A stretch of 40,117 nt of DNA, taken from assembly GCF_002167005.1 (NCBI RefSeq), contig NZ_NHTN01000027.1, forward strand, positions 1-40,117. The letters run 5' to 3'. The notes under the pieces were generated by a model. The model was not told the origin of the DNA. It worked only from the letters and a program-made list of their open reading frames with translations, and searched no databases. Positions 1-6,976 of the stretch are shown here, piece by piece (within the stretch, counting starts at the first letter, position 1; every line of letters begins with the position of its first letter). Both the position numbers and the translations under genes were made by a program. This DNA is from Indiicoccus explosivorum (GTDB lineage Bacteria > Bacillota > Bacilli > Bacillales_A > Planococcaceae).

Positions 1-1
1 G

Positions 2-166
2 GGAAAAGCTCCCATCGCGCCTGAAGCGACAGCCGTCTACAATCCGGCGTTTCGACGTGACGCCTTCCGATTACATCACGGCCAATCCATCACCGAAAAA
101 GGCATCATTGAACCGGATTTCAGCCAGAATATTCCCAGGCTCCTCGCGGCAGCTGCAGGAAGATGA
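2..166 (+). CDS. C-terminal fragment of an unidentified protein
   Basis: An open frame enters from the left edge and runs 54 codons to a TGA at 164-166. I do not recognise the family. The visible tail is mixed in composition, ends in an alanine-rich stretch (LLAAAAG) and has no membrane segment or metal motif that I can name. A weak hairpin with a T-run follows directly, which supports this being the true 3' end of a gene rather than a chance frame. Only the missing upstream sequence would allow identification. Confidence 0.5.
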   Translation, partial: GKAPIAPEATAVYNPAFRRDAFRLHHGQSITEKGIIEPDFSQNIPRLLAAAAGR

Positions 167-167
167 T

Positions 168-191
168 AAAACCCGGCAAATGCGGTTTTTT
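168..191 (+). terminator. Weak intrinsic terminator after the left-edge gene
   Basis: AAAACC(C)G pairs with CGGTTTT around a short loop with one bulged C, followed by a run of six T. It begins two bases after the stop of the partial gene. Confidence 0.45.
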
Positions 192-342
192 GTAAGTGGT
201 CGGCGATGGAAAGGAAGGAAGGAACGGCCGGCCGGACCTTGCCGGAGTTCCACCGGTTCGTCCAAAAGCCGGAAAAGCGCAGACAAGAACCTCCACTTTA
301 TGGAATAATGGCAGAGAGAGAGAGAAAGAGAGGGATTGAATA

Positions 343-984
343 GTGGAAGGAACAAACTATCGGCGGGACTTGAATCCATTCACCGCCGTCTGGCTGCATG
401 CCCGTGAAACCGTGCGGTATGTCATCGAGGAGAAATCGGACGGGTTCGTCTGGATCCTTGTGGCCCTCGCCGGAATATCGGGGGCTCTGCTCGGTACGCT
501 TGATACCCGGACGAATGAGACATTTCCGGTAATCGGCATTGTGCTGGGGACCATCCTGCTCGGACCGATCGCCGGGGTGATCGGGACAGCAATTTCAGCT
601 GCGGTTTTCCTGCTTGTGGGGAAGCTGTTCAGGGGAAAGGCGACGTACCCCGATATGTTCCGGGCTGTCGCCACTGCGCAGATACCGAATATCTGGCTTC
701 TTCCGTTCCTGCTCATCTGGATGCTGGCGTTTCCGGCGACCTTTTTCCTGGAGCCGGCAGCGGAAACACTGGTAAGCGGAGGCGAAGTCGCATGGACCGT
801 CTTTGCGACCATCGTGCTGATCGTCGTCTCGGTCTGGGTATTTGTCATTCAATGCCAGAGCATCGGTGAAGCGCACAGGATTTCAAGCTGGAAAGGGTTC
901 TTCATTGTTCTGGTGACCGGTCTTGCCTTTTTGGCGCTCCTTATCGCAATTGTTGTGGCCATCGCCTTCGGTGCGATGGGCTGA
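343..984 (+). CDS. Yip1-family integral membrane protein
   Basis: Protein of 213 aa starting at GTG, with the purine-rich AGAGAGGG eight bases upstream as ribosome binding site. A short polar N-terminus (LNPFTAVWLHARETVRYVIEE) is followed by about five hydrophobic segments, roughly residues 36-52, 60-85, 107-130, 145-165 and 182-210. This is the usual layout of the bacterial YIP1 domain, including the opening segment with arginine and a following glutamate-rich turn. Members sit in the cytoplasmic membrane and their molecular role in bacteria is not established. It stands alone: a hairpin terminator follows at once and the next gene has its own promoter. Between the left-edge gene and this start lies a GA-rich tract (312-333) and no other gene. 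Confidence 0.75.
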   Translation: MEGTNYRRDLNPFTAVWLHARETVRYVIEEKSDGFVWILVALAGISGALLGTLDTRTNETFPVIGIVLGTILLGPIAGVIGTAISAAVFLLVGKLFRGKATYPDMFRAVATAQIPNIWLLPFLLIWMLAFPATFFLEPAAETLVSGGEVAWTVFATIVLIVVSVWVFVIQCQSIGEAHRISSWKGFFIVLVTGLAFLALLIAIVVAIAFGAMG

Positions 985-990
985 AGAAAG

Positions 991-1015
991 AGCTCCGAAT
1001 TCGTTCGGGGCTTTT
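991..1015 (+). terminator. Intrinsic terminator after the Yip1-family gene
   Basis: A 9-bp stem, AGCTCCGAA with TTCGGGGCT (one G-U pair), closes a stable TTCG tetraloop and is followed by TTTT. Confidence 0.75.
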
Positions 1016-1050
1016 GTAGGTAAAAAATAATAAATGAATGGATTTACATA

Positions 1051-1078
1051 TAGACTTTTTTCCTACTTTTGGTATACT
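1051..1078 (+). promoter_or_regulatory. Candidate sigma-A promoter of the diguanylate cyclase
   Basis: TAGACT (1051-1056) and TATACT (1073-1078) are separated by 16 bp, in an AT-rich stretch about 35 bases before the start codon. Confidence 0.5.
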
Positions 1079-1113
1079 TCGCTTATAACCAAGAGGTTAA
1101 GGAGAAATTTGAT

Positions 1114-2196
1114 GTGATTCATCTATTAAGCGTTTTCCTCGCAAATATCACGTTCATCGCTTCGTTCATGGTCGTTTTCCTGAAACTGAAAGAAATGATC
1201 GTTAAAAAAGCCGGTTCTTCTGTTCAATATTATTCATGGAGTGTTCCGCTGTTTTTCAGTCTGATGAGTGTGGCGGTCATGGCGCACCCGGTCGGCGGAG
1301 CGGATTTCCTGTTCGATTTGCGGGCAGTTCCGGTTTTTCTGCTTGCCTATGTTTTCGGATGGCGGCTCGGCCTGCTCGGAGTCCTCCTTCCGACATTGTT
1401 CCATGCTTATCTCGGCGGTCCGGACGTTTTCCCGGAAGCGGCTGTCGGTATTTGGCTGCCTTACGTGACGGGCGCGGTGTTCCATCGGCCGGCGGATTAT
1501 AAACCGCCGTACACGCTCATTCCGCTCCGCTATATGCTCTGCGCATTCCTGGCAAGCGCAGCGGTGCGCTTGACGGTCCTGTCGGCTGCGGTCGGCGCCG
1601 AAATGAAGCATCTTCTGATCCTGTTTCTGTTCGAACTGTCGGCCGTCCTGTGCATGGCGTTGATGCTGAACGATTCCAACCGGAAAATGCTGGCGATCCG
1701 GGAGCTGGAAATCCTGTCGCGGACGGACAGTATGACGAATCTGTATAACCTGTCCTACTTCCGTCAGAACGTGAAAAAGCTGGAGCGGCAGCGGAATTCC
1801 TTCGTCATCGCCATGTTCGACGTTGACCATTTCAAGCAATTCAACGATACGCACGGCCATCCGGCCGGAGATGCGGTCCTTCAGAAAATCGGCCGGATTC
1901 TGATGAATACGATGCGTCCCGAAGATCTGTACGCCCGCTATGGCGGAGAAGAGTTCGTCCTTTGCTTTACCGGAGTGCGGAGCCGGACGGACGCTGTGGC
2001 GATTGCGGAACGTCTCCGTCGTAAAGTGGAAAGCGAGGCGTTCCCTGGAGAAGAGACGCAGCCCGGCGGCCGTCTTACCATCTCGATCGGCTTGAGCGGG
2101 ATCCTGACGGACAAAACGTTCGAAGAAGCGATTATGGAGGCCGACCAGGCGCTGTACCGCGCAAAACGGGCAGGAAGAAATCGGGTCGCCGTGTGA
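1114..2196 (+). CDS. Membrane-bound diguanylate cyclase (GGDEF domain)
   Basis: Protein of 360 aa that makes cyclic di-GMP from two GTP. The start is GTG 1114, because AAGGAG lies about nine bases upstream; a longer frame opening at 1069 overlaps the promoter. Residues 1-190 hold about six hydrophobic segments resembling the 5TM/5TMR-LYT type sensor region (segments near 5-25, 43-58, 68-90, 95-120, 140-160 and 165-188). The GGDEF domain fills residues 200-360, with the DxDxFKxxNDxxGHxxGD motif and an intact GGEEF active loop at about 277-281. An inhibitory I-site, RPED, lies five residues before GGEEF, so product feedback is expected. No EAL or HD-GYP domain is fused. The signal sensed cannot be read from the sequence. 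It is monocistronic, followed by the riboswitch region. Confidence 0.9.
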   Translation: MIHLLSVFLANITFIASFMVVFLKLKEMIVKKAGSSVQYYSWSVPLFFSLMSVAVMAHPVGGADFLFDLRAVPVFLLAYVFGWRLGLLGVLLPTLFHAYLGGPDVFPEAAVGIWLPYVTGAVFHRPADYKPPYTLIPLRYMLCAFLASAAVRLTVLSAAVGAEMKHLLILFLFELSAVLCMALMLNDSNRKMLAIRELEILSRTDSMTNLYNLSYFRQNVKKLERQRNSFVIAMFDVDHFKQFNDTHGHPAGDAVLQKIGRILMNTMRPEDLYARYGGEEFVLCFTGVRSRTDAVAIAERLRRKVESEAFPGEETQPGGRLTISIGLSGILTDKTFEEAIMEADQALYRAKRAGRNRVAV

Positions 2197-2295
2197 AATG
2201 CAGGGAAGGGGTTGCAAAGATCCGGTACGTTCGGTATAGTGGGTGTGCACCACATTTAGTGTTTGTTTTTTTAAAGATAACTACATATTGATATA

Positions 2296-2458
2296 GCCAG
2301 TAGAAACGGTGCCTGAAAAGGCCGAACAGGGAATCCGGTGGAAATCCGGAGCTGTACCCGCAACTGTAAGTGCTGACGACCTGCTGAATCCACTGTCACT
2401 TGTGATGGGAAGGAGGCGGGAAGGAAGAAGCGCAAGCCAGGAGACCTGCCGTTTCTGC
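2296..2458 (+). promoter_or_regulatory. Cobalamin (B12) riboswitch aptamer
   Basis: The conserved core of the cobalamin riboswitch family is present in order: GGTGCC, AACAGGGAATCCGGTG, AAATCCGGAGCTGTACCCGC, AACTGTAA, and the B12 box GCCAGGAGACCTGCC at 2436-2450. A P1 closing stem is visible: GTAGAAACGG (2300-2309) pairs with CCGTTTCTGC (2449-2458). It precedes a thioesterase and ribonucleotide reductase genes, not cobalamin synthesis or transport genes. The family turns expression off when adenosylcobalamin or a related corrinoid binds, so the downstream operon should be expressed when B12 is scarce. The 5' end is approximate. Confidence 0.93.
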
Positions 2459-2524
2459 AGCATGCAAGCTTCTCCGGGAATAGGGAGGCTGCGGCGCGGG
2501 TGTATGCTGGGAAGCAGGTTTTTT
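2455..2524 (+). terminator. Possible first terminator of the riboswitch expression platform
   Basis: CAGCATGC (2458-2465) can pair with GTATGCTG (2502-2509, wobbles allowed). The downstream GCAGG (2514-2518) just before a six-T run can pair with CCTGC inside the B12 box (2445-2449) or P1. The fold is complex and overlaps the P1 strand, as expected for a switching element, but I could not compute it. Confidence 0.4.
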
Positions 2525-2557
2525 CTGTTCTTTTTCAGTTGCCGCTGCGCTGTCAGA

Positions 2558-2588
2558 CCCCCATTCTCATACCGAGGATGGGGGTTTT
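2558..2588 (+). terminator. Intrinsic terminator between riboswitch and operon
   Basis: CCCCCAT (2558-2564) pairs with ATGGGGG (2578-2584), extended by two more pairs, and is followed by TTTT. It ends 30 bases before the first gene, so it can stop transcription ahead of the operon. It is the simplest candidate for the off-state of the B12 switch. Confidence 0.75.
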
Positions 2589-2618
2589 GCTGTGCACTGG
2601 CGGAAGGGGGGACAGCGA

Positions 2619-3104
2619 ATGGAACATGTGTTGCCGGCGGGCGAATCCCGGACCGTGCAGACGAAGCTGGTGCTGCCGCCGGACACGAATCACATGGGTA
2701 CGATATTCGGCGGCACTGTACTTTCGTACATCGATGAAATTGCCGCAATCGCCGCGATGAAGCACAGCGGACAGGCGGTCGTGACGGCATCGATCGACAC
2801 GGTGAATTTCCTGTCATCCGCGCGGACCGGTGACATTTTGACGCTGGAAGGCGCGGTGCTGTCGACAGGGAGAAGCTCCATGGAAGTGTACGTGAAAGTG
2901 CGGTGCCGAAAGGGAGATACCGGGGCGGTCATGCTGACGACCACCGCGCTGCTGACGATGGTGGCCGTTGATGCGGCGGGCCATCCGGTACCGGTGCCAG
3001 GTGTGATTCCGGAAACGGAAGAAGAAAAGCGGCTGTACCAGACGGCATCATTCAGGCGGAACCGGCGGCTGCGCATCAGTGATTTTTCAGGGGAGGCGAC
3101 TTGA
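2619..3104 (+). CDS. Acyl-CoA thioesterase (hotdog fold, YkhA/BACH-like)
   Basis: Protein of 161 aa that should hydrolyse acyl-CoA to free acid and CoA in the cytoplasm. ATG 2619 is chosen because GGAAGGGGGG lies just upstream; a GTG at 2592 falls beside the terminator and is unlikely. The family signature NHMGTIFGG, followed by YIDEIAAIAAMKHS, is at about residues 25-50; the conserved Asn and Asp are in place. The usual second half of the hotdog sheet follows, then a basic C-terminal tail. It is the first gene after the B12 riboswitch and ends one base before the reductase start (GGGGAGG inside its 3' end serves the next gene), so it should be cotranscribed with the reductase. Why a thioesterase belongs to a B12-controlled dNTP operon is unclear; a link to acyl-CoA or propionyl-CoA imbalance in B12 starvation is speculation. 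Confidence 0.88.
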   Translation: MEHVLPAGESRTVQTKLVLPPDTNHMGTIFGGTVLSYIDEIAAIAAMKHSGQAVVTASIDTVNFLSSARTGDILTLEGAVLSTGRSSMEVYVKVRCRKGDTGAVMLTTTALLTMVAVDAAGHPVPVPGVIPETEEEKRLYQTASFRRNRRLRISDFSGEAT

Positions 3105-3105
3105 G

Positions 3106-5385
3106 ATGAAGATGGAAACGGCGGAAATGAACGGTACGGTTTGGGCAGAGGTTCAGGAAGCAGCGGCGAAGTACCGGCTGGAGTCAGGCGGGCTTGAAGC
3201 TGTCATGCAAGGGAAGGGGGTGGCGGAGCAGCGGGAAGCGGTCAAGCATTATGCGCTGAATTCCGTTTCGATGGCGGAACCGGACTGGACGTATGTGGCG
3301 GCGCGGATGCTGCTGCATGAACTGTATGAAAAGGCGGCTGTTTCCAGGGCGTATGACAGCTCCGCAAAGTATGGCGGCTTGTATCCGCTGATCCAAAGCC
3401 TGACGGAAATCGGCATTTATTCGGAAGAGCTGCTCGCTGGTTATTCAAGGTCTGAAATCGAGACGATCAGCGGCTGGATCCGGCCGGAGCGGGATTTGCT
3501 GTTCAATTACATCGGTCTGTTCCTGCTGTCGGACCGGTATTTGGCGAAAGACTATGACGGCAGGCTGTTTGAACTGCCGCAGGAGCGGTTCATGGTCATC
3601 GCCATGACGCTGATGCGCGAGGAACCGGCAGAAAAGCGGCTTTCCTTAATAAAAGAAGCGTACTGGGCACTTTCGAACTTGTACATGACGGTCGCGACCC
3701 CGACGCTGGCGAACGCCGGCAAACGGTTCGGCCAGCTGTCGTCGTGCTTTATCGATACCGTGGACGACTCGCTCGACAGCATTTACCTGAACAACTGGGA
3801 TACGGCGCGACTGTCGAAAGACGGCGGCGGACTCGGCGTCTATTTCGGCAAGGTGCGCGCGCTCGGTTCGGATATTAAAAAGTTCAAAGGCAATTCATCC
3901 GGCGTCATCCCGTGGATCCGGCTCCTGAACGATACGGCGGTGAGTGTCGATCAGCTCGGGCAGCGGCAGGGAGCTGTCGCCGTCTACCTGGACGTATTCC
4001 ATAAGGACATCATGAATGGATTTTTCGACCTGAAGACGAATAACGGCGATGAGCGCCGAAAAGCGCATGATATTTTCACAGGAGTGTCCATTCCGGATCT
4101 GTTCATGCGGAAACTGGAGGAGACGGATGAATCGGGCCGGAGCATCGGTGAGTGGCATACGTTCTGCCCGCACCAGGTCAGACAAGTGATGGGCTGGAAA
4201 GACGCGGACGGCAATCCGCTCGGTCTTGAAGATTTCTATGATGAGACGGACCGGAGGCATTTCACTGAAAAGTACGAGGAAGCGGTGAACCATCCGCTCC
4301 TGCCGCGGAAAACATACCGGGCGATGGATGTGATGGCCCGTATCATGATTGCACAGCTGGAAACCGGAACGCCGTATATGTTCTACCGCGACGAAGTGAA
4401 CCGACAAAATCCGAACAAGCATGTGAACGGGGAGGGGCGGACGTCGATTTACTGCAGTAACCTCTGTTCAGAAATCGCACAAAATATGTCAGCGACGTCA
4501 ATTGTAAAAGAGTATACGGACAAAGACGGCAATGTGGTGATTGTCCGGAAACCGGGGGATTTTGTCGTCTGCAACCTGTCGTCGGTCAATTTGCCGAGAG
4601 CCGTGACGGATGGCGTACTGGAGCGGCTGCTTCCGATTCAGGTGCGGATGCTCGATAACGTCATCGGCCTCAATACGATTTCAGTCGGTCAGGCGGACGC
4701 CACGAACAAAAAGTACCGCGGTGTCGGCGTCGGAACATTCGGCTGGCACCACTTGCTGGCACTGAAAGGCATCCAATGGGAATCGGATGAAGCGGTCGCG
4801 CTTGCGGGTGAATTATATGAAGAGATTGCCCTCCATACGATCAGGGCATCTGCGGAATTGGCGGCGGAAAAAGGTGCATATCCGGCATTTGGCGGATCGG
4901 AATGGGAAACCGGTGTTTATTTTGACCGAAAAGGATACAGCGGGGCCCAGTGGGATGAAGTGCGGCAGCTTGCGGCGTCCGGCATGCGCAACGGCTGGCT
5001 CATGGCGGTTGCGCCGAACTCGTCGACTGCGAAAATCGGCGGTTCGACCGATGGCATCGATCCGCTGTACGCCGTGGAGTTCGCAGAAGAAAAGAAGAAT
5101 TTCAAGTTCAAGGTGACCGCGCCGGATCTGAATCACCGGACGTATGATGTGTACCGGCGCACGCGGCACACGATCGACCAGAAATGGAGCATCCGGCAGA
5201 ACGCCGCCCGCCAGCGCCACATTGACCAGAGCATCAGTTTTAATCTGTATGTCCGGCATGACATCAAGGCGAAAGAGCTGCTTGGGCTGCACCAGGAAGC
5301 CTGGCGGCACGGACTGAAGACGACGTATTACGTGAGAAGCACATCGCAGACGGAACTGGAAGCATGCGAAGCGTGCGAGAGCTGA
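3106..5385 (+). CDS. Class I ribonucleoside-diphosphate reductase, alpha (large) subunit
   Basis: Protein of 759 aa that reduces ribonucleoside diphosphates to deoxyribonucleotides with its beta partner. The start is ATG 3106, nine bases after GGGGAGG. The catalytic set is visible: C214 (SSCF), the N452-L-C454-S-E456 motif carrying the thiyl-radical cysteine, C489 as partner of C214, the PNSSTAKIGGS phosphate loop, and Y741-Y742 of the radical-transfer path. The tail ends C754-x-x-C757, the redox pair reloaded by thioredoxin or glutaredoxin. The N-terminus matches only the later part of an ATP-cone region; the usual opening motif (VxKRDGxxxxF) is absent, so overall-activity control by ATP/dATP is doubtful. 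The second gene of the B12-riboswitch operon, it is followed 13 bases later by beta. I cannot decide between an NrdA and an NrdE name. Confidence 0.95.
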   Translation: MKMETAEMNGTVWAEVQEAAAKYRLESGGLEAVMQGKGVAEQREAVKHYALNSVSMAEPDWTYVAARMLLHELYEKAAVSRAYDSSAKYGGLYPLIQSLTEIGIYSEELLAGYSRSEIETISGWIRPERDLLFNYIGLFLLSDRYLAKDYDGRLFELPQERFMVIAMTLMREEPAEKRLSLIKEAYWALSNLYMTVATPTLANAGKRFGQLSSCFIDTVDDSLDSIYLNNWDTARLSKDGGGLGVYFGKVRALGSDIKKFKGNSSGVIPWIRLLNDTAVSVDQLGQRQGAVAVYLDVFHKDIMNGFFDLKTNNGDERRKAHDIFTGVSIPDLFMRKLEETDESGRSIGEWHTFCPHQVRQVMGWKDADGNPLGLEDFYDETDRRHFTEKYEEAVNHPLLPRKTYRAMDVMARIMIAQLETGTPYMFYRDEVNRQNPNKHVNGEGRTSIYCSNLCSEIAQNMSATSIVKEYTDKDGNVVIVRKPGDFVVCNLSSVNLPRAVTDGVLERLLPIQVRMLDNVIGLNTISVGQADATNKKYRGVGVGTFGWHHLLALKGIQWESDEAVALAGELYEEIALHTIRASAELAAEKGAYPAFGGSEWETGVYFDRKGYSGAQWDEVRQLAASGMRNGWLMAVAPNSSTAKIGGSTDGIDPLYAVEFAEEKKNFKFKVTAPDLNHRTYDVYRRTRHTIDQKWSIRQNAARQRHIDQSISFNLYVRHDIKAKELLGLHQEAWRHGLKTTYYVRSTSQTELEACEACES

Positions 5386-5398
5386 AGGAGGAATGGAC

Positions 5399-6436
5399 AT
5401 GAAGACGCTGACGAAAATTCGCCTGCTGAACTCGGAGCAGCCGAACCGGTCGACAGGCATTATTAACGGGCGGTCCTCGGGCTTACTGAACTGGAATGAT
5501 ATCGCCTATCCGCAAATGTATGATCTGTATCAGGCGCTGCTCGCGAATTTCTGGAAAGCGCAGGAAATCAACATGCAGGATGACATTAAACAGTGGGACG
5601 CGCTCACGGAGACGGAGAAAGATGTCTTCCTGCGGGTCAATACGCAGCTTGCTTCACTAGACAGCCTGCAGACGCCGACGATGAGCAAAGTGATGGATTA
5701 CGTGACGGATTCCAGTTTTAAATCGATTTTTGCGGTCATCGCCCAGCAGGAAGCGGTCCATACGGAATCGTATTCGTACGTGCTCAGCTCGCTCGTTCCG
5801 CTCGCTGAACAGAACGCACGCTTTGATCAGGCAAAAGAGGATCCGCTTGTCCAGAAGCGGAACCGCCTTATTCTGGACGCGTATGAGGAATTTATGGAAT
5901 CGCCGGCGCCGGACACACTTTTCCGGCTGGCGGTGAACTCGATCAACCTGGAAGGCATTTATTTCTATGCCGGATTCGCATTCTTTTATCACTTGGCACG
6001 CCGGCAGAAAATGCTGAAGACGAGCACGATGATCAGCTATATCCAGCGGGATGAAATGCAGCACGCGTATTTTATTGCCCAGTTCATCCGGATTCTGCTG
6101 GCGGAAAATCCGGAACTGAATACGGAAGCGAATGCCGCGTATGTGCGGGAATCGATCGGCTCGGCAGTAGAGCTGGAAAAAGAGTGGGCCGACCACATAC
6201 TGGCGGACATTGAAGGGATTGACCTCGGTGAATTCAAGGGATACGTCGAATACTTGGCGAACAAACGGCTCCGGCAGCTCGGATTCGACAACCTGTACGA
6301 GAGCCGGGATAACCCGATGCCGTGGATTCATGTATTCAGCGATGAAATGATGAATGAAACGAAATCGGATTTCTTCGAACAGAAATCGCGGGCGTATTCG
6401 AAAGTGTCGCAGTCCAATGGGTTCGATGAGCTGTAA
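5399..6436 (+). CDS. Class I ribonucleoside-diphosphate reductase, beta (radical) subunit
   Basis: Protein of 345 aa, the dimetal subunit that generates the radical used by alpha. Two in-frame ATGs occur; the second (5399) is chosen because AAGGAGG at 5385-5391 is seven bases from it but only one base from the first. The ferritin-like fold carries the full metal set: D88 (LDS), E118 and H121 (QEAVH), E185 (NLEG), E219 and H222 (RDEMQH). Y125, four residues after H121, is in the radical-tyrosine position, so this is a tyrosyl-radical enzyme and not a Tyr-less Ic type. Length fits class I beta proteins. The third gene of the operon, it overlaps the flavodoxin start by about 11-20 bases. Mn or Fe use cannot be told from sequence. 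Confidence 0.95.
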   Translation: MKTLTKIRLLNSEQPNRSTGIINGRSSGLLNWNDIAYPQMYDLYQALLANFWKAQEINMQDDIKQWDALTETEKDVFLRVNTQLASLDSLQTPTMSKVMDYVTDSSFKSIFAVIAQQEAVHTESYSYVLSSLVPLAEQNARFDQAKEDPLVQKRNRLILDAYEEFMESPAPDTLFRLAVNSINLEGIYFYAGFAFFYHLARRQKMLKTSTMISYIQRDEMQHAYFIAQFIRILLAENPELNTEANAAYVRESIGSAVELEKEWADHILADIEGIDLGEFKGYVEYLANKRLRQLGFDNLYESRDNPMPWIHVFSDEMMNETKSDFFEQKSRAYSKVSQSNGFDEL

Positions 6437-6881
6437 ACCGCAAGTGGCCATCGTGTATGCGTCAGTAACCGGCAATACGGAATTGCTGGCGAATAGGATT
6501 GCACATGAATTGAAAGCGGCAGCAGATGTGACACTGGCTGACATCAGCAGCTTTCCGGCGGAGTCGGTCACCCGCTATGATGCGGTTCTCATCGGTACAT
6601 ATTCGTGGGGAGAGGGGGAGATTCCGAATGCCATGCTTAACCTTTACGATACGTTCGAGTCGGCGGACTGCCGGTCGCTCGTGACAGCCGTATTCGGCAC
6701 CGGCGACAGCTTTTATCCGAACTACTGCGGGGCGGTAAATGCCTTTCGGGACATGCTGTTTGTGCATACCGAGCTTGCCGCGACACTGAAAGTGGAACTG
6801 GCTCCCCAGGCAGAGGACCGGGTGCGGTGCAGGAAATTGGCACAATCGGTTTTGAATCGGCTGACAGCCATTGCGGAATGA
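6417..6881 (+). CDS. Flavodoxin (NrdI-like role suggested by context)
   Basis: Protein of about 154 aa; ATG 6417 and ATG 6426 are both possible and both lie inside the end of the beta-subunit gene. It opens with a beta strand (VAIVYAS) and the FMN phosphate loop SVTGNTE, has the aromatic FMN-loop motif TYSWGEGE, then FGTGDSFYPNYCGAV, all typical of short-chain flavodoxins of the YkuN/YkuP kind. It is a soluble one-electron carrier. Its overlap with the reductase beta gene suggests that it reduces or activates the dimetal/tyrosyl cofactor, as NrdI does in class Ib systems; however, the motifs fit flavodoxin better than true NrdI. It is the last gene of the operon, closed by a strong terminator. 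Confidence 0.85.
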   Translation: MGSMSCKPQVAIVYASVTGNTELLANRIAHELKAAADVTLADISSFPAESVTRYDAVLIGTYSWGEGEIPNAMLNLYDTFESADCRSLVTAVFGTGDSFYPNYCGAVNAFRDMLFVHTELAATLKVELAPQAEDRVRCRKLAQSVLNRLTAIAE

Positions 6882-6883
6882 AA

Positions 6884-6926
6884 AAAACAACCGGCGAAAA
6901 ATCAAGCGGTTTTCGCCGGTTGTTTT
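6884..6926. terminator. Strong bidirectional terminator between the RNR operon and aspartokinase
   Basis: A perfect 17-bp stem, AAAACAACCGGCGAAAA with its complement, surrounds a 9-base loop. T-rich sides on both strands fit termination of both the operon from the left and the aspartokinase gene from the right. Confidence 0.92.
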
Positions 6927-6976
6927 AATTGACAAGTTTTAAAGAAGAGCGCCTGACCGCCATACTGCGGAAGTAC

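Noticed and set aside
312-333. GA-rich microsatellite as a phase-variable switch for the Yip1-family gene
   Set aside because: It lies before the start codon, is short and imperfect, and looks mainly like an extended ribosome-binding region.
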